A DNA stretch of 64,000 bases, taken from contig SFIY01000008.1 in assembly GCA_004555205.1 (NCBI GenBank), positions 1 through 64,000 of the forward strand, in the 5' to 3' direction. Of the stretch, positions 41,970 to 50,237 are shown one piece after another. The DNA comes from Clostridiales bacterium. GTDB lineage: Bacteria; Bacillota; Clostridia; Oscillospirales; Oscillospiraceae. A program made the translations under genes and the position numbers. The first letter of the stretch is position 1. Every line of letters begins with the position of its first letter. Below the pieces are notes generated by a model. The model saw only the letters and a list, made by a program, of their open reading frames with translations, made no database searches and had not been told where the DNA came from.

Positions 41970-42624
41970 GCTGCGTTTGTTGTTTGTCAAGGAGGCGCAG
42001 GCATCCTATATTTCCCATCTGGATCTGCTGCGTACCTTCCAGCGCGCCTTTCCGCGCACCGAACTGGAGATCAAGCACTCACAGGGGTATCACCCCCACC
42101 CCATTATTTCCATTGTCCTGCCTTTGCCGGTCGGACAGAGCAGCGACTGCGAGCTGCTGGACTTCGAAGTGACTCAGGAAACAGACGGCAGCGGTATTGC
42201 CGACAAGCTGAACGAGGGCATGCCGGCCGGCCTGCGTGTGCTGGACTGCTATGAGGCAAAGCGCCCGGTGAAGGAGCTGGCTTACCTGCAGGCAAGCATG
42301 GAGCTGGAATACGATCACGGTGTGCCGGAGGGTGCCTTGATGCGCCTGCAGGCGCTGTTTGAGCGGGAGGAGCTGGTGATCCAAAAGCGCACCAAGCGCA
42401 AGGATATGGCCGATGTGGACATTGCACCGATGATCCGCGAAATGAAGTGGACGGAGGAGCCGGGCAAGATCAAGACGCAGGTGACCGTGTCGGCACAGAA
42501 TCCGGGATTGAATCCCCAACTGTTGGGCAAAGCCATTGAGCGCTATCTGCCTGAGATGCAGCCGGATTTCATTCGTATTCGCCGCCGACGCATTTTGGAC
42601 GCAAACGGCGAAGATTTTCGCTGA
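41962..42624 (+). CDS. TIGR03936/DUF2344 radical-SAM-linked protein
   Basis: The 220-aa protein begins KLRLLFVKEAQASYISHLDLLRTFQRAF and contains SQGYHPHPIISIVLPLPVGQSS, both hallmarks of the DUF2344 family encoded beside TIGR03960 radical SAM proteins. It overlaps its partner by 8 nt. It probably forms the accessory subunit; a ribosome- or tRNA-related role is an inference from its usual neighbours (rng, rplU, rplS region). Confidence 0.88.
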   Translation: MSKLRLLFVKEAQASYISHLDLLRTFQRAFPRTELEIKHSQGYHPHPIISIVLPLPVGQSSDCELLDFEVTQETDGSGIADKLNEGMPAGLRVLDCYEAKRPVKELAYLQASMELEYDHGVPEGALMRLQALFEREELVIQKRTKRKDMADVDIAPMIREMKWTEEPGKIKTQVTVSAQNPGLNPQLLGKAIERYLPEMQPDFIRIRRRRILDANGEDFR

Positions 42625-42650
42625 AAACCCCATTTTTTGCAAAAAAGTGC

Positions 42651-42679
42651 TTGCAATTGCGGCACGTATGTGATATTCT
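42651..42679 (+). promoter_or_regulatory. Promoter of rplS
   Basis: TTGCAA (42651-42656), a 17-nt spacer and TATTCT (42674-42679), with a TG extended -10, are followed by a leader of about 100 nt to the rplS ribosome binding site. The leader (GGCGGTCCTCTGTCGTC...GGATGCCATGG) can fold and might be an L19 autoregulatory leader, which I cannot confirm. Confidence 0.55.
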
Positions 42680-42783
42680 ATCATGGCGTAAAAAGGGCGG
42701 TCCTCTGTCGTCGGCGTCCCCAAGAGAGCGGATGCCATGGAAATGGCGGCATGAACACCTATAATATTAGGAGGAAAAAATCC

Positions 42784-43122
42784 ATGGATCTCATCAAGGC
42801 ATTGAATGAAAAGCAGTTGAAGGAAGTACCTGAGGTTGCCGTGGGCGATACCGTCCGTGTGCACGTGAAGGTCAAGGAAGGCTCCCGCGAGCGTGTCCAG
42901 GTCTTTGAGGGTACTGTCATCGCAAAGAAGCACGGTGGCATCGAGGAAACCATCACCGTCCGCCGTATCTCCTACGGCGTGGGCGTGGAGAAGGTCTTCC
43001 CCCTGCATTCTCCCATCATCGAGAAGTTCGAAATCGTTCGCCACGGTTATGTGCGCCGTGCCAAGCTGTACTACCTGCGTGACCGCGTCGGTAAGTCTGC
43101 CAAGCTGCGCGAGAAGCTGTAA
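42784..43122 (+). CDS. rplS: 50S ribosomal protein L19
   Basis: The 112-aa protein has the canonical L19 signatures GDTVRVHVKVKEGSRERVQVFEGTV, ITVRRISYGVGVEKVFPLHSP and YVRRAKLYYLRDRVGKSAKLREK. The ATG at 42784 follows AGGAGGAAAAAATCC; the upstream open frame is not used. It is separated from rimM-trmD (at 24 kb here), although rplS follows trmD in many Firmicutes. Confidence 0.98.
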   Translation: MDLIKALNEKQLKEVPEVAVGDTVRVHVKVKEGSRERVQVFEGTVIAKKHGGIEETITVRRISYGVGVEKVFPLHSPIIEKFEIVRHGYVRRAKLYYLRDRVGKSAKLREKL

Positions 43123-43137
43123 GCCGAGAACCGAAAG

Positions 43138-43168
43138 AAAACCACCTGTTTATGTCAGGTGGTTTTTT
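43138..43168 (+). terminator. Terminator of rplS
   Basis: The stem AAAACCACCTG/CAGGTGGTTTT (43138-43148, 43156-43166) runs into T6. Confidence 0.9.
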
Positions 43169-43237
43169 CTTTTCTTTTTCGTCGGAATGTGTTATACTGA
43201 CTATGATTAAGAAAAACGCGCAATGAGGTGATTGACC

Positions 43238-44107
43238 GTGCAGATGCAAGGCTTAAGCTGGTTTCCCGGCCACATGACAAAGACCAAGCGCATGATCGTG
43301 GCGGAGATCAAACATATGGACGCCGTGTGCGAGATCGTGGATGCGCGGATTCCGCTTGCCAGCCGCAATCCGGATGTGGACGAAATGGTGGGCGACAAGC
43401 CCCGTATGATGGTGCTCAACCGCGTGGATCAGGCCGATCCCCGCCAGACAAAGCGCTGGGCCGCCTATTTCCGCAACAAGGGATATGCTGTGCTGGAGGC
43501 CAACGCCAAGGGCGGCATGGGCACGGCACAGTTTGCCGGCACCGTGCGTGAACTGCTCCGCGACAAGCTGGCGTCTTACGCGGAAAAGGGGCAGGTGGGC
43601 CGGGTGGTGCGCGTGATGGTGCTGGGCATCCCCAATGTGGGCAAATCCACCTTTATCAACAAGGTGGCCAAGCGCAGGACCGCCAAAGCGGAAGACCGTC
43701 CCGGGGTGACCCGCTCCAAGCAGTGGGTGCCGGTGGACAGCACGCTGGAGCTTCTGGATACGCCGGGTATCCTGTGGCCGAAATTTGATGATCCCCAAGT
43801 GGGCATCCATCTGGCCTTCACCGGCGCCATCAAGGACGATGTGATGGATCTGGAGGAGCTGGCCTGCTATCTGATGGAGTATCTGGGCAAGCACTATGCC
43901 GATGTGCTGTCCGAGCGCTATAAGATCGAAGTGGAGCAAGAGGACACCGGCTATGACCTGCTCATCAAGGCAGGCCGCAAGCGCGGCTTCCTCATGCGCG
44001 GCGCCGAGGTGGACACCGAGCGCATGGCCCGCATTCTGCTGGACGAATTCAGAGGCGGCAAGTTGGGCCGCTTTACGCTGGAAACGGTGGAGGACGCAAA
44101 AGAATGA
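43238..44107 (+). CDS. rbgA: Ribosome biogenesis GTPase RbgA (YlqF)
   Basis: The 289-aa circularly permuted GTPase has G4 VLNRVDQAD ahead of G1 GIPNVGKST and G3 DTPGILWPKF. The N-terminal WFPGHMTKTKR is diagnostic. It drives late 50S assembly (L16, L27, L36 incorporation). Three starts are possible (TTG 43232, GTG 43238, ATG 43244); GAGGTG at 43225-43230 best fits GTG at 43238. It heads an rbgA-rnhB-yraN operon with 4-nt overlaps. Confidence 0.95.
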   Translation: MQMQGLSWFPGHMTKTKRMIVAEIKHMDAVCEIVDARIPLASRNPDVDEMVGDKPRMMVLNRVDQADPRQTKRWAAYFRNKGYAVLEANAKGGMGTAQFAGTVRELLRDKLASYAEKGQVGRVVRVMVLGIPNVGKSTFINKVAKRRTAKAEDRPGVTRSKQWVPVDSTLELLDTPGILWPKFDDPQVGIHLAFTGAIKDDVMDLEELACYLMEYLGKHYADVLSERYKIEVEQEDTGYDLLIKAGRKRGFLMRGAEVDTERMARILLDEFRGGKLGRFTLETVEDAKE

Positions 44108-44739
44108 ACACATTGGAGCATCCCTGGAGCATCGAACAGAGCTGGTTTGAGCGCGGCGCGGAGATCATCTGCGGCGTAGACGAAGCCGGTGCAGGCCCGT
44201 TGATGGGGCCGGTGTATGCCGCGGCGGTCATTTTGCCGCCCTTCTGCCAAATCGAGGGCTTGAACGACTCGAAAAAACTGACGGAGAAGAAGCGCGAAGC
44301 GCTTTATGAGCAGATCGTGCGCAAGGCCATCTCCTATGCTGTCGCCCGTGTGGAGGCATCTGAAATTGATGAAACGGATATTCTGAGCGCGCGCATGAAG
44401 GCCATGCAGACGGCCATTGACGGCCTGGATTTTTTTCCCGACATCGCCTTGATCGACGGCAATAAGGATCACGGCAAAACCGCGGCCATCACCACGCCCC
44501 ACCAGACGGTGGTAGGCGGCGACGGGAAGAGCGCCAGCATCGCGGCGGCGTCCATTCTGGCCAAGGTCAGCCGTGACCGCTATGTGACGGAGGAGCTGGA
44601 CAAGCAGTATCCCCAGTACCGGTTTGCCCAACACAAGGGCTACGGCACCAGGCTCCACTATGAGCTGCTGGACAAGTTCGGCCCGTGCCCGGAGCACCGC
44701 AGGACATTTCTGAAGAAGTGGGAGAGCAGGAAACCATGA
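44104..44739 (+). CDS. rnhB: Ribonuclease HII
   Basis: The 211-aa enzyme cleaves RNA in RNA-DNA hybrids and single ribonucleotides in DNA. Catalytic residues are in CGVDEAGAGPLMGPVYAAAV (Asp, Glu), ALIDGNK (Asp) and the later Asp in SRDRYV; the hallmark SIAAASILAKVSRDR is present. ATGA overlaps join it to rbgA and to the YraN gene. Confidence 0.96.
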   Translation: MNTLEHPWSIEQSWFERGAEIICGVDEAGAGPLMGPVYAAAVILPPFCQIEGLNDSKKLTEKKREALYEQIVRKAISYAVARVEASEIDETDILSARMKAMQTAIDGLDFFPDIALIDGNKDHGKTAAITTPHQTVVGGDGKSASIAAASILAKVSRDRYVTEELDKQYPQYRFAQHKGYGTRLHYELLDKFGPCPEHRRTFLKKWESRKP

Positions 44740-45086
44740 GCCGGGCCGACGGGATATGGGGAGAGGCGCAGGTGGCCAGTTACCTCCGCGCCCACGGTTA
44801 TCAACTGCTGGCGCACAGTTACCGCTGCCGCTATGGCGAGATTGATTTGATTGCCAGAAAGGGGAAGGTGCTGTGCTTTGTGGAGGTCAAAACACGCGCC
44901 AATCTGGATTACGGTCTGCCGCGTGAGTATGTGACCGCCGGCAAGCAGGAAAAGCTGCGCAAAACGGCGGCATTTTACCTGTCCGCCCATGAGCTGGACT
45001 GCCCCACGCGCTTTGATGTGGCGGAGGTCTATACCGACAGCGAACATACCTCGGTGCGCATAGAATATTGGGAAGAAGCATTTTGA
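44736..45086 (+). CDS. yraN: YraN/UPF0102 endonuclease-like protein
   Basis: The 116-aa protein has the restriction-endonuclease-like core RYGEIDLIARKGKVLCFVEVKTR (Glu, Asp, ExK). It usually follows rnhB in bacteria and may help repair or recombination, but the activity is not proven. The ATG at 44736 overlaps the rnhB stop by 4 nt; the longer frame from 44685 is rejected. Confidence 0.92.
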   Translation: MSRADGIWGEAQVASYLRAHGYQLLAHSYRCRYGEIDLIARKGKVLCFVEVKTRANLDYGLPREYVTAGKQEKLRKTAAFYLSAHELDCPTRFDVAEVYTDSEHTSVRIEYWEEAF

Positions 45087-45097
45087 GGTGATAGAGA

Positions 45098-46087
45098 TTG
45101 AAGCCGATACCGTATTTTGACGCCCACTGTGACACCATCTACCGCTGTATGATGACAGACGGGGAAGTGACGCTGGATTTCGGGGAAGACGCGGAGGAAC
45201 AAAAGCGGTTTTTTGCCAAGTGTGGCTGCCTGCGTGGAAATGAAGGGCATATTGACCTTATGCGAGGCAGGCAGTTTGCGCGCTGCGGTCAGTTTTTTGC
45301 CCTGTTTTTCGACGCGGCGGATGCGCCGGAGGACGGTATGTGGGCGCAGTGCCGGCGGCTGCATGATTGCTTTGTGCAGGAAATGGAAACAAACGCCGAT
45401 CTGATCTGCCATTGCCGCACCGGCGCGCAGATCGACCGCGCCGTAAAAAACGGGAAAATGGCAGCCCTGCTGAGCATAGAGGGCGCCGATCTGATCGAAT
45501 GTGATGTACATAAGATCAAAACCGTGGCCGATTGGGGCGTGCGATTCCTCAACCCTGTTTGGAACCGGGCCAATGCGCTGTCCGGCACCAACAGCGAGGA
45601 GAGAGAGCGGGGACTGTCCGATAAAGGCCGCGATTTTATCCGTCAGATGGAACGCTGCGGCATCTATGCCGATGTGTCGCATCTGTCTGACCGGGGCTTT
45701 TGGGATCTTTGCCGCATGACCGCGCGGCCTATCGTGGCCTCCCACTCCAACAGCCGCGCGCTGTGCGATCATCCGCGCAATCTGACTGACGATCAGTTCC
45801 GCGCCATCCGCGATACCGGCGGCGTGGTAGGCATGAATTTCTACAGCCATTTTATCGGCAAGCAGCCGTCTGTCGATGATCTGGTGCGGCATATCGAGCA
45901 TTTCCTTGCCATGGACGGGGAAAAGACCGTCTGTATGGGCGGTGATCTGGACGGCTGCGAGGAATTGCCGCAGGGTATGGTGGGCATGGAGGATGTGCCG
46001 AAAATCTGGCAGGCATTGGAAGAACGCGGATACCCCCGGCCGCTGCTGGAGGATCTGTTCTGGAATAACCTAAGAAAACTGCTGTAA
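45098..46087 (+). CDS. Membrane-dipeptidase-type (M19) peptidase
   Basis: The 329-aa amidohydrolase-fold enzyme hydrolyses dipeptides, often with D-residues. Zinc and catalytic motifs are DAHCDTIYR (HxD), SIEGADLIE (Glu), DVSHLSD (His) and VASHSNSRALCDHPRN (His). The start is TTG at 45098 (MKPIPYFDAHCD), 7 nt after GAGGTG. There is no signal peptide, so it is cytoplasmic. It probably belongs to the rbgA-rnhB-yraN transcription unit. Confidence 0.9.
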   Translation: MKPIPYFDAHCDTIYRCMMTDGEVTLDFGEDAEEQKRFFAKCGCLRGNEGHIDLMRGRQFARCGQFFALFFDAADAPEDGMWAQCRRLHDCFVQEMETNADLICHCRTGAQIDRAVKNGKMAALLSIEGADLIECDVHKIKTVADWGVRFLNPVWNRANALSGTNSEERERGLSDKGRDFIRQMERCGIYADVSHLSDRGFWDLCRMTARPIVASHSNSRALCDHPRNLTDDQFRAIRDTGGVVGMNFYSHFIGKQPSVDDLVRHIEHFLAMDGEKTVCMGGDLDGCEELPQGMVGMEDVPKIWQALEERGYPRPLLEDLFWNNLRKLL

Positions 46088-46100
46088 ACGGAGAAACGCT

Positions 46101-46790
46101 ATGGCGCTTTATGCAATCGGAGACCTGCATTTGTCGCTGTCGTCCAACAAGCCGATGGATGTGTTCGGCGAGGGATGGAAGGACTATGTACGCAGGATCG
46201 GGGAAGGTTTTTCACAACTGAATGACGAGGATGTGACGGTGCTGTGCGGCGATCTGAGCTGGGGCATGAGCCTGGAGGAATCGCTGGAGGATTTCCGGTT
46301 TATTGACGCCTTGCCGGGTAGGAAAATCCTGCTCAAGGGCAACCACGATTATTGGTGGAACACCGTGTCCAAGATGGAACGCTTTTTGAAAGAACACGAG
46401 CTGACGACCATATCGTTTCTGTATAACAATTGCCTGACCTACGGTGATAAGGCCATCTGCGGTACCCGCGGGTGGTTCTATGAGCTGGACAATCAGGGCA
46501 CGCATAATGAAAAGATGCTGCTGCGGGAGGCCGGACGATTGGAAACCTCGCTGAAGCTGGCCGGTGAGCGGGAGATACTGTGCTTTTTGCACTATCCGCC
46601 CCTGTATCAGGGCTATGAGTGTCCGGAGATTTTGCGGCTTTTGCGTGAGTACCGTGTGAAAGCCTGCTATTACGGGCATCTGCACGGTGCATCGCACCGC
46701 CGAAGAATAGAGGGAGAACGCGGCGGAACGGACTTTTCGCTGGTTGCGGCGGACTATTTGCGCTTTGTTCCTAAAAAAATTTGCGAATAG
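46101..46790 (+). CDS. Calcineurin-like metallophosphoesterase
   Basis: The 229-aa protein has all phosphoesterase motifs: IGDLHLS (Asp, His), CGDLSWG, LLKGNHDYWWN, FLHYPPL and YYGHLHGAS. Families of this size in Firmicutes are of unknown substrate. The start follows GGAGAAACGCT, 13 nt after the dipeptidase stop, so it is probably in the same operon. Confidence 0.9.
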   Translation: MALYAIGDLHLSLSSNKPMDVFGEGWKDYVRRIGEGFSQLNDEDVTVLCGDLSWGMSLEESLEDFRFIDALPGRKILLKGNHDYWWNTVSKMERFLKEHELTTISFLYNNCLTYGDKAICGTRGWFYELDNQGTHNEKMLLREAGRLETSLKLAGEREILCFLHYPPLYQGYECPEILRLLREYRVKACYYGHLHGASHRRRIEGERGGTDFSLVAADYLRFVPKKICE

Positions 46791-46879
46791 CGCAAAAAAG
46801 TGTGGAAATTTCAATTGTTTTCTGGTAACATATAGAATTGCATTGATTAAATCTTTGCTGAACGGAGGAAAAAAACAAA

Positions 46880-48193
46880 ATGAGTGTAAAATCCTGTGAA
46901 AAACTGGAAAAGAGCAAGGTCGCACTGACCATCGAGGTGGGTGCAGAGGAATTTGAAGCTGCCGTCAATAAGGCATATCTGAAGATGCGCGGCAAGATGA
47001 GCATTCCCGGCTTCCGCCCCGGCAAGGCCCCCCGCAAGATCATCGAGGGCATGTACGGCGCAGATGTGTTCTATGAAGAAGCAGTAAATATCGTTCTGCC
47101 CCAGGCCTATGAGGCCGCCGTGAAGGAACAGGAGCTGGACGTTGTGGGTTATCCCGAGGTCGATCTGGAGAACTGCGGCAAGGAAGGCGTCACCTTCAAG
47201 TGCACCGTCGCCGTGTATCCCGAGGTCAAGCTGGGCCAGTATAAGGGCCTGGAGGCTCCCAAGGCTGAGGTCAAGGTCATGGCCGCCGATGTCAATGCCC
47301 GATTGAAGGAAATGGCTGATCGCAACAGCCGCCTGGTGAGCGTTGAGCGCGCCGTGAAGAAGAACGATACCGCCAACATCGACTTTGAAGGCTTCGATAA
47401 CGGCGTTGCCTTCGAGGGCGGTAAGGGTGAGAACTTTGATCTGGAGATCGGTTCCGGCAGCTTCGTGCCCGGTTTCGAAGACCAGCTCATCGGCATGAAG
47501 GCCGGCGAGGAGAAGGAGATCGACATTACCTTCCCCGAGAACTACACCCCTGAGCTGGCCGGCAAGCCCGTGGTGTTCAAGGTCAAGATCAACGAGGTCA
47601 AGGCCAAGGAAGTGCCTGCCATTGACGACGAGTTCGCCAAGGATGTCAGTGAGTTTGACACCCTGAAGGAACTGAAGGCCGATATGAAGAAGAAGATGAC
47701 CGAGGAGCGCAAGATTGCCGCTCAGCAGGCATTTGAAGATGCGCTGATGAAGAAGGTGGCCGACGGTATTGAGGCCGACATTCCCGAGGAAATGGTGAAG
47801 GCGCAGGCCGAGCGTATGCTGGAGGGCTTCAAGCAGCAGCTTGGCTCTCAGGGCATCTCCTTCGAGCAGTATCTGCAGATGACCGGCATGACCAACGAGG
47901 CCTTCCTGGCACAGGCGCACCAGCCCGCGCTGGATCAGGTCAGAATGGATCTGGCTGTGGAAGCCATCGTGAAGGCGGAGGGTCTGGAAGCCTCCGACGA
48001 GGATGTGGAGAACGAGATGAAGAACATTGCCGAGAAGTACGGCATGGATCTGGAATCCGTGAAGAAGTACCTGCCCGCCGATCAGGTCAAGGAGCAGGTC
48101 ATCCGCGAGAAGGTCATCAAGGTCGTTGCTGACGCCGGCGTGGCGGTGGCTCCCGTGGAGGAAGAGAAGAAAGAGGAGGAGAAGGCCGAATAA
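46880..48193 (+). CDS. tig: Trigger factor
   Basis: The 437-aa ribosome-associated chaperone has the N-terminal ribosome-binding signature GFRPGKAPRKI, an FKBP-type PPIase domain around residues 150-240 (DTANIDFEGFDNGVAFEGGK, LIGMKAGEEKEIDITFPENY) and a long helical C-terminal domain ending in a Lys/Glu-rich tail. The start follows GGAGGAAAAAAACAAA. It begins the tig-clpP-clpX-lon-engB protein-quality block. Confidence 0.97.
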   Translation: MSVKSCEKLEKSKVALTIEVGAEEFEAAVNKAYLKMRGKMSIPGFRPGKAPRKIIEGMYGADVFYEEAVNIVLPQAYEAAVKEQELDVVGYPEVDLENCGKEGVTFKCTVAVYPEVKLGQYKGLEAPKAEVKVMAADVNARLKEMADRNSRLVSVERAVKKNDTANIDFEGFDNGVAFEGGKGENFDLEIGSGSFVPGFEDQLIGMKAGEEKEIDITFPENYTPELAGKPVVFKVKINEVKAKEVPAIDDEFAKDVSEFDTLKELKADMKKKMTEERKIAAQQAFEDALMKKVADGIEADIPEEMVKAQAERMLEGFKQQLGSQGISFEQYLQMTGMTNEAFLAQAHQPALDQVRMDLAVEAIVKAEGLEASDEDVENEMKNIAEKYGMDLESVKKYLPADQVKEQVIREKVIKVVADAGVAVAPVEEEKKEEEKAE

Positions 48194-48276
48194 TTCCGGC
48201 CCTTCCCTTGCTTAAATCCTATACAGGCGGGTATACTTGGTATGGAAAGCGACTTATTGAACAGGAGGTTATTTCT

Positions 48277-48858
48277 ATGAGTTTAGTCCCTTATGTTGTG
48301 GAACAGACCAATCGGGGTGAGCGATCCTATGATATCTTCTCCCGTTTGCTCAACGATCGCATTATCTTCCTGGGAGAAGAAGTGAATGATACCACTGCCA
48401 GTCTGGTCGTGGCGCAGCTTCTGTATCTGGAAGCGCAGGATCCCGATAAGGATATTCAGATGTATATCAACAGCCCCGGCGGCTCTGTCACCGCGGGTAT
48501 GGCGATTTATGACACCATGCAGTACATCAAGTGCGATGTATCCACCATCTGCATCGGCATGGCTGCCAGCATGGGCGCGTTCCTGCTGTCCTCCGGCACC
48601 AAGGGTAAGCGCATTGCGCTGCCCAACGCCGAGGTCATGATCCACCAGCCTTCTGCCGGTACAAAGGGCAAGGTCACGGACATGGAAATTGATGTGGAGC
48701 ATTTCCTGAAGATCAAACAGCGTCTGAACAAGATCCTGGCCGAAAACACCGGCAAAACGCCGGAGCAGGTGAAGGCCGATTCCGAGCGCGACCATTGGCT
48801 GAGCGCGGAGGAAGCCAAGGAGTACGGCCTGGTGGATAAGGTGATCTACAAGAGGTAA
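48277..48858 (+). CDS. clpP: ATP-dependent Clp protease proteolytic subunit
   Basis: The 193-aa serine protease has the catalytic Ser in GMAASMGAFLLSSG, the His in VMIHQPS and the Asp in MEIDVEHFL. SLVPYVVEQTNRGERSYDIFSRLL at the N-terminus marks the mature start. The ATG at 48277 follows AGGAGGTTATTTCT. It stacks with ClpX, encoded 6 nt downstream. Confidence 0.98.
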   Translation: MSLVPYVVEQTNRGERSYDIFSRLLNDRIIFLGEEVNDTTASLVVAQLLYLEAQDPDKDIQMYINSPGGSVTAGMAIYDTMQYIKCDVSTICIGMAASMGAFLLSSGTKGKRIALPNAEVMIHQPSAGTKGKVTDMEIDVEHFLKIKQRLNKILAENTGKTPEQVKADSERDHWLSAEEAKEYGLVDKVIYKR

Positions 48859-48864
48859 TAAGCA

Positions 48865-50163
48865 ATGGCTGATGAGAAAAAGACACTGCGGTGTTCCTTC
48901 TGCGGGAAGCATGAAAATCAGGTGCACCGCATGATTCAGGGACCGGGTGTGCGTATTTGCGATGAATGTGTGCAGCTTTGTATGTCCATTCTGGACGACG
49001 GCTACATGGCAGAAGGCGTCGCAGAGCAGTACGATGCGCCGGATCAACTGCCCACACCTCGGGAGATCAAAGAGGTGCTGGACCAGTATGTCATCGGGCA
49101 GGAGGCGGCAAAAGTGGCCCTGTCCGTGTCGGTCTACAATCATTATAAGCGCATCTATTTCGGCGGCGCTGAGGATGTGGAGCTGCAAAAGAGCAATATT
49201 CTGATGATCGGCCCCACCGGCAGCGGTAAGACGCTGTTCGCTCAAACGCTGGCGTGTATTTTGCATGTGCCCTTTGCCATTGCCGATGCCACCACACTGA
49301 CCGAAGCCGGCTATGTGGGCGACGATGTGGAAAATATTCTGCTGCGTCTGCTGCAGGCGGCGGATTTCGATGTGGAATTGGCCGAACACGGCATCATCTA
49401 TGTGGATGAGATCGATAAGATCGCCCGCAAGAGCGAGAATACCTCCATCACAAGGGACGTGTCCGGTGAGGGCGTACAGCAGGCGCTGCTGAAGATTCTG
49501 GAGGGAACGGTGGCCAATGTGCCGCCGCAGGGTGGCCGCAAGCACCCTCATCAGGAGTTCATTCAGGTCAATACGCGCGACATTCTCTTTATTTGCGGCG
49601 GTGCATTTGACGGTCTGGAGAAGATCATCGAAAAACGCACCGACCGTAAGGGCATCGGCTTCGATGCCATCGTGGAGAGTAAGGCAGAGCGCCGCACCGG
49701 CGAGCTTTTGAAGGAAGTGCAGCCTCACGATCTGCTGAAATTCGGCATTATCCCCGAATTGGTGGGCCGCCTGCCGGTGATCGCCGCATTGGACGGCCTG
49801 GACCGGGAGGACCTGGTGCAGATTTTGACGGCGCCGAAAAACGCGCTGGTAAAGCAGTATCAGAAGCTGTTTGAATACGATGATGTGGTGCTTACTTTTG
49901 AACAGAGCGCCTTGGAGGCCGTGGCTGACCGCGCGATCGAGCGCAATATCGGCGCGCGCGGCTTACGCGCTGTGATGGAGAGTCTGCTGACCAAGATTAT
50001 GTACGACATCCCCTCCGATCCCACCATCGTCAAGGTGACGATCACCGAGGACTGCGTGAAGAACGGCGCAGAGCCTGTGGTGGAGCGCGATCTGGGCAAG
50101 GTTGCCCGCCGCGCAAAAATGAAGTCCGGCAAGTCGGAGAAAGTATCCGAACCGGCCTCTTAA
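48865..50163 (+). CDS. clpX: ClpX unfoldase subunit
   Basis: The 432-aa AAA+ ATPase has the N-terminal zinc-binding domain (CSFCGKHENQVHRMI and ICDECVQLC, four Cys), Walker A GPTGSGKT, Walker B IIYVDEIDKI, the GYVGDDVE pore-adjacent loop, and the IGF-type loop region that docks ClpP. It unfolds substrates for ClpP. The arrangement clpP-clpX is standard. Confidence 0.98.
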   Translation: MADEKKTLRCSFCGKHENQVHRMIQGPGVRICDECVQLCMSILDDGYMAEGVAEQYDAPDQLPTPREIKEVLDQYVIGQEAAKVALSVSVYNHYKRIYFGGAEDVELQKSNILMIGPTGSGKTLFAQTLACILHVPFAIADATTLTEAGYVGDDVENILLRLLQAADFDVELAEHGIIYVDEIDKIARKSENTSITRDVSGEGVQQALLKILEGTVANVPPQGGRKHPHQEFIQVNTRDILFICGGAFDGLEKIIEKRTDRKGIGFDAIVESKAERRTGELLKEVQPHDLLKFGIIPELVGRLPVIAALDGLDREDLVQILTAPKNALVKQYQKLFEYDDVVLTFEQSALEAVADRAIERNIGARGLRAVMESLLTKIMYDIPSDPTIVKVTITEDCVKNGAEPVVERDLGKVARRAKMKSGKSEKVSEPAS

Positions 50164-50184
50164 CTTCGTGATAAACGAATAAGC

Positions 50185-50214
50185 AGAGGGAGAGGCGAAA
50201 CCGTCTCTCCCTCT
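50185..50214 (+). terminator. Hairpin between clpX and lon
   Basis: The stem AGAGGGAGAG/CTCTCCCTCT (50185-50194, 50205-50214) is followed by only TTTCCCC, so termination is probably partial. Confidence 0.45.
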
Positions 50215-50237
50215 TTCCCCTAAAAGGAGAGTTACCC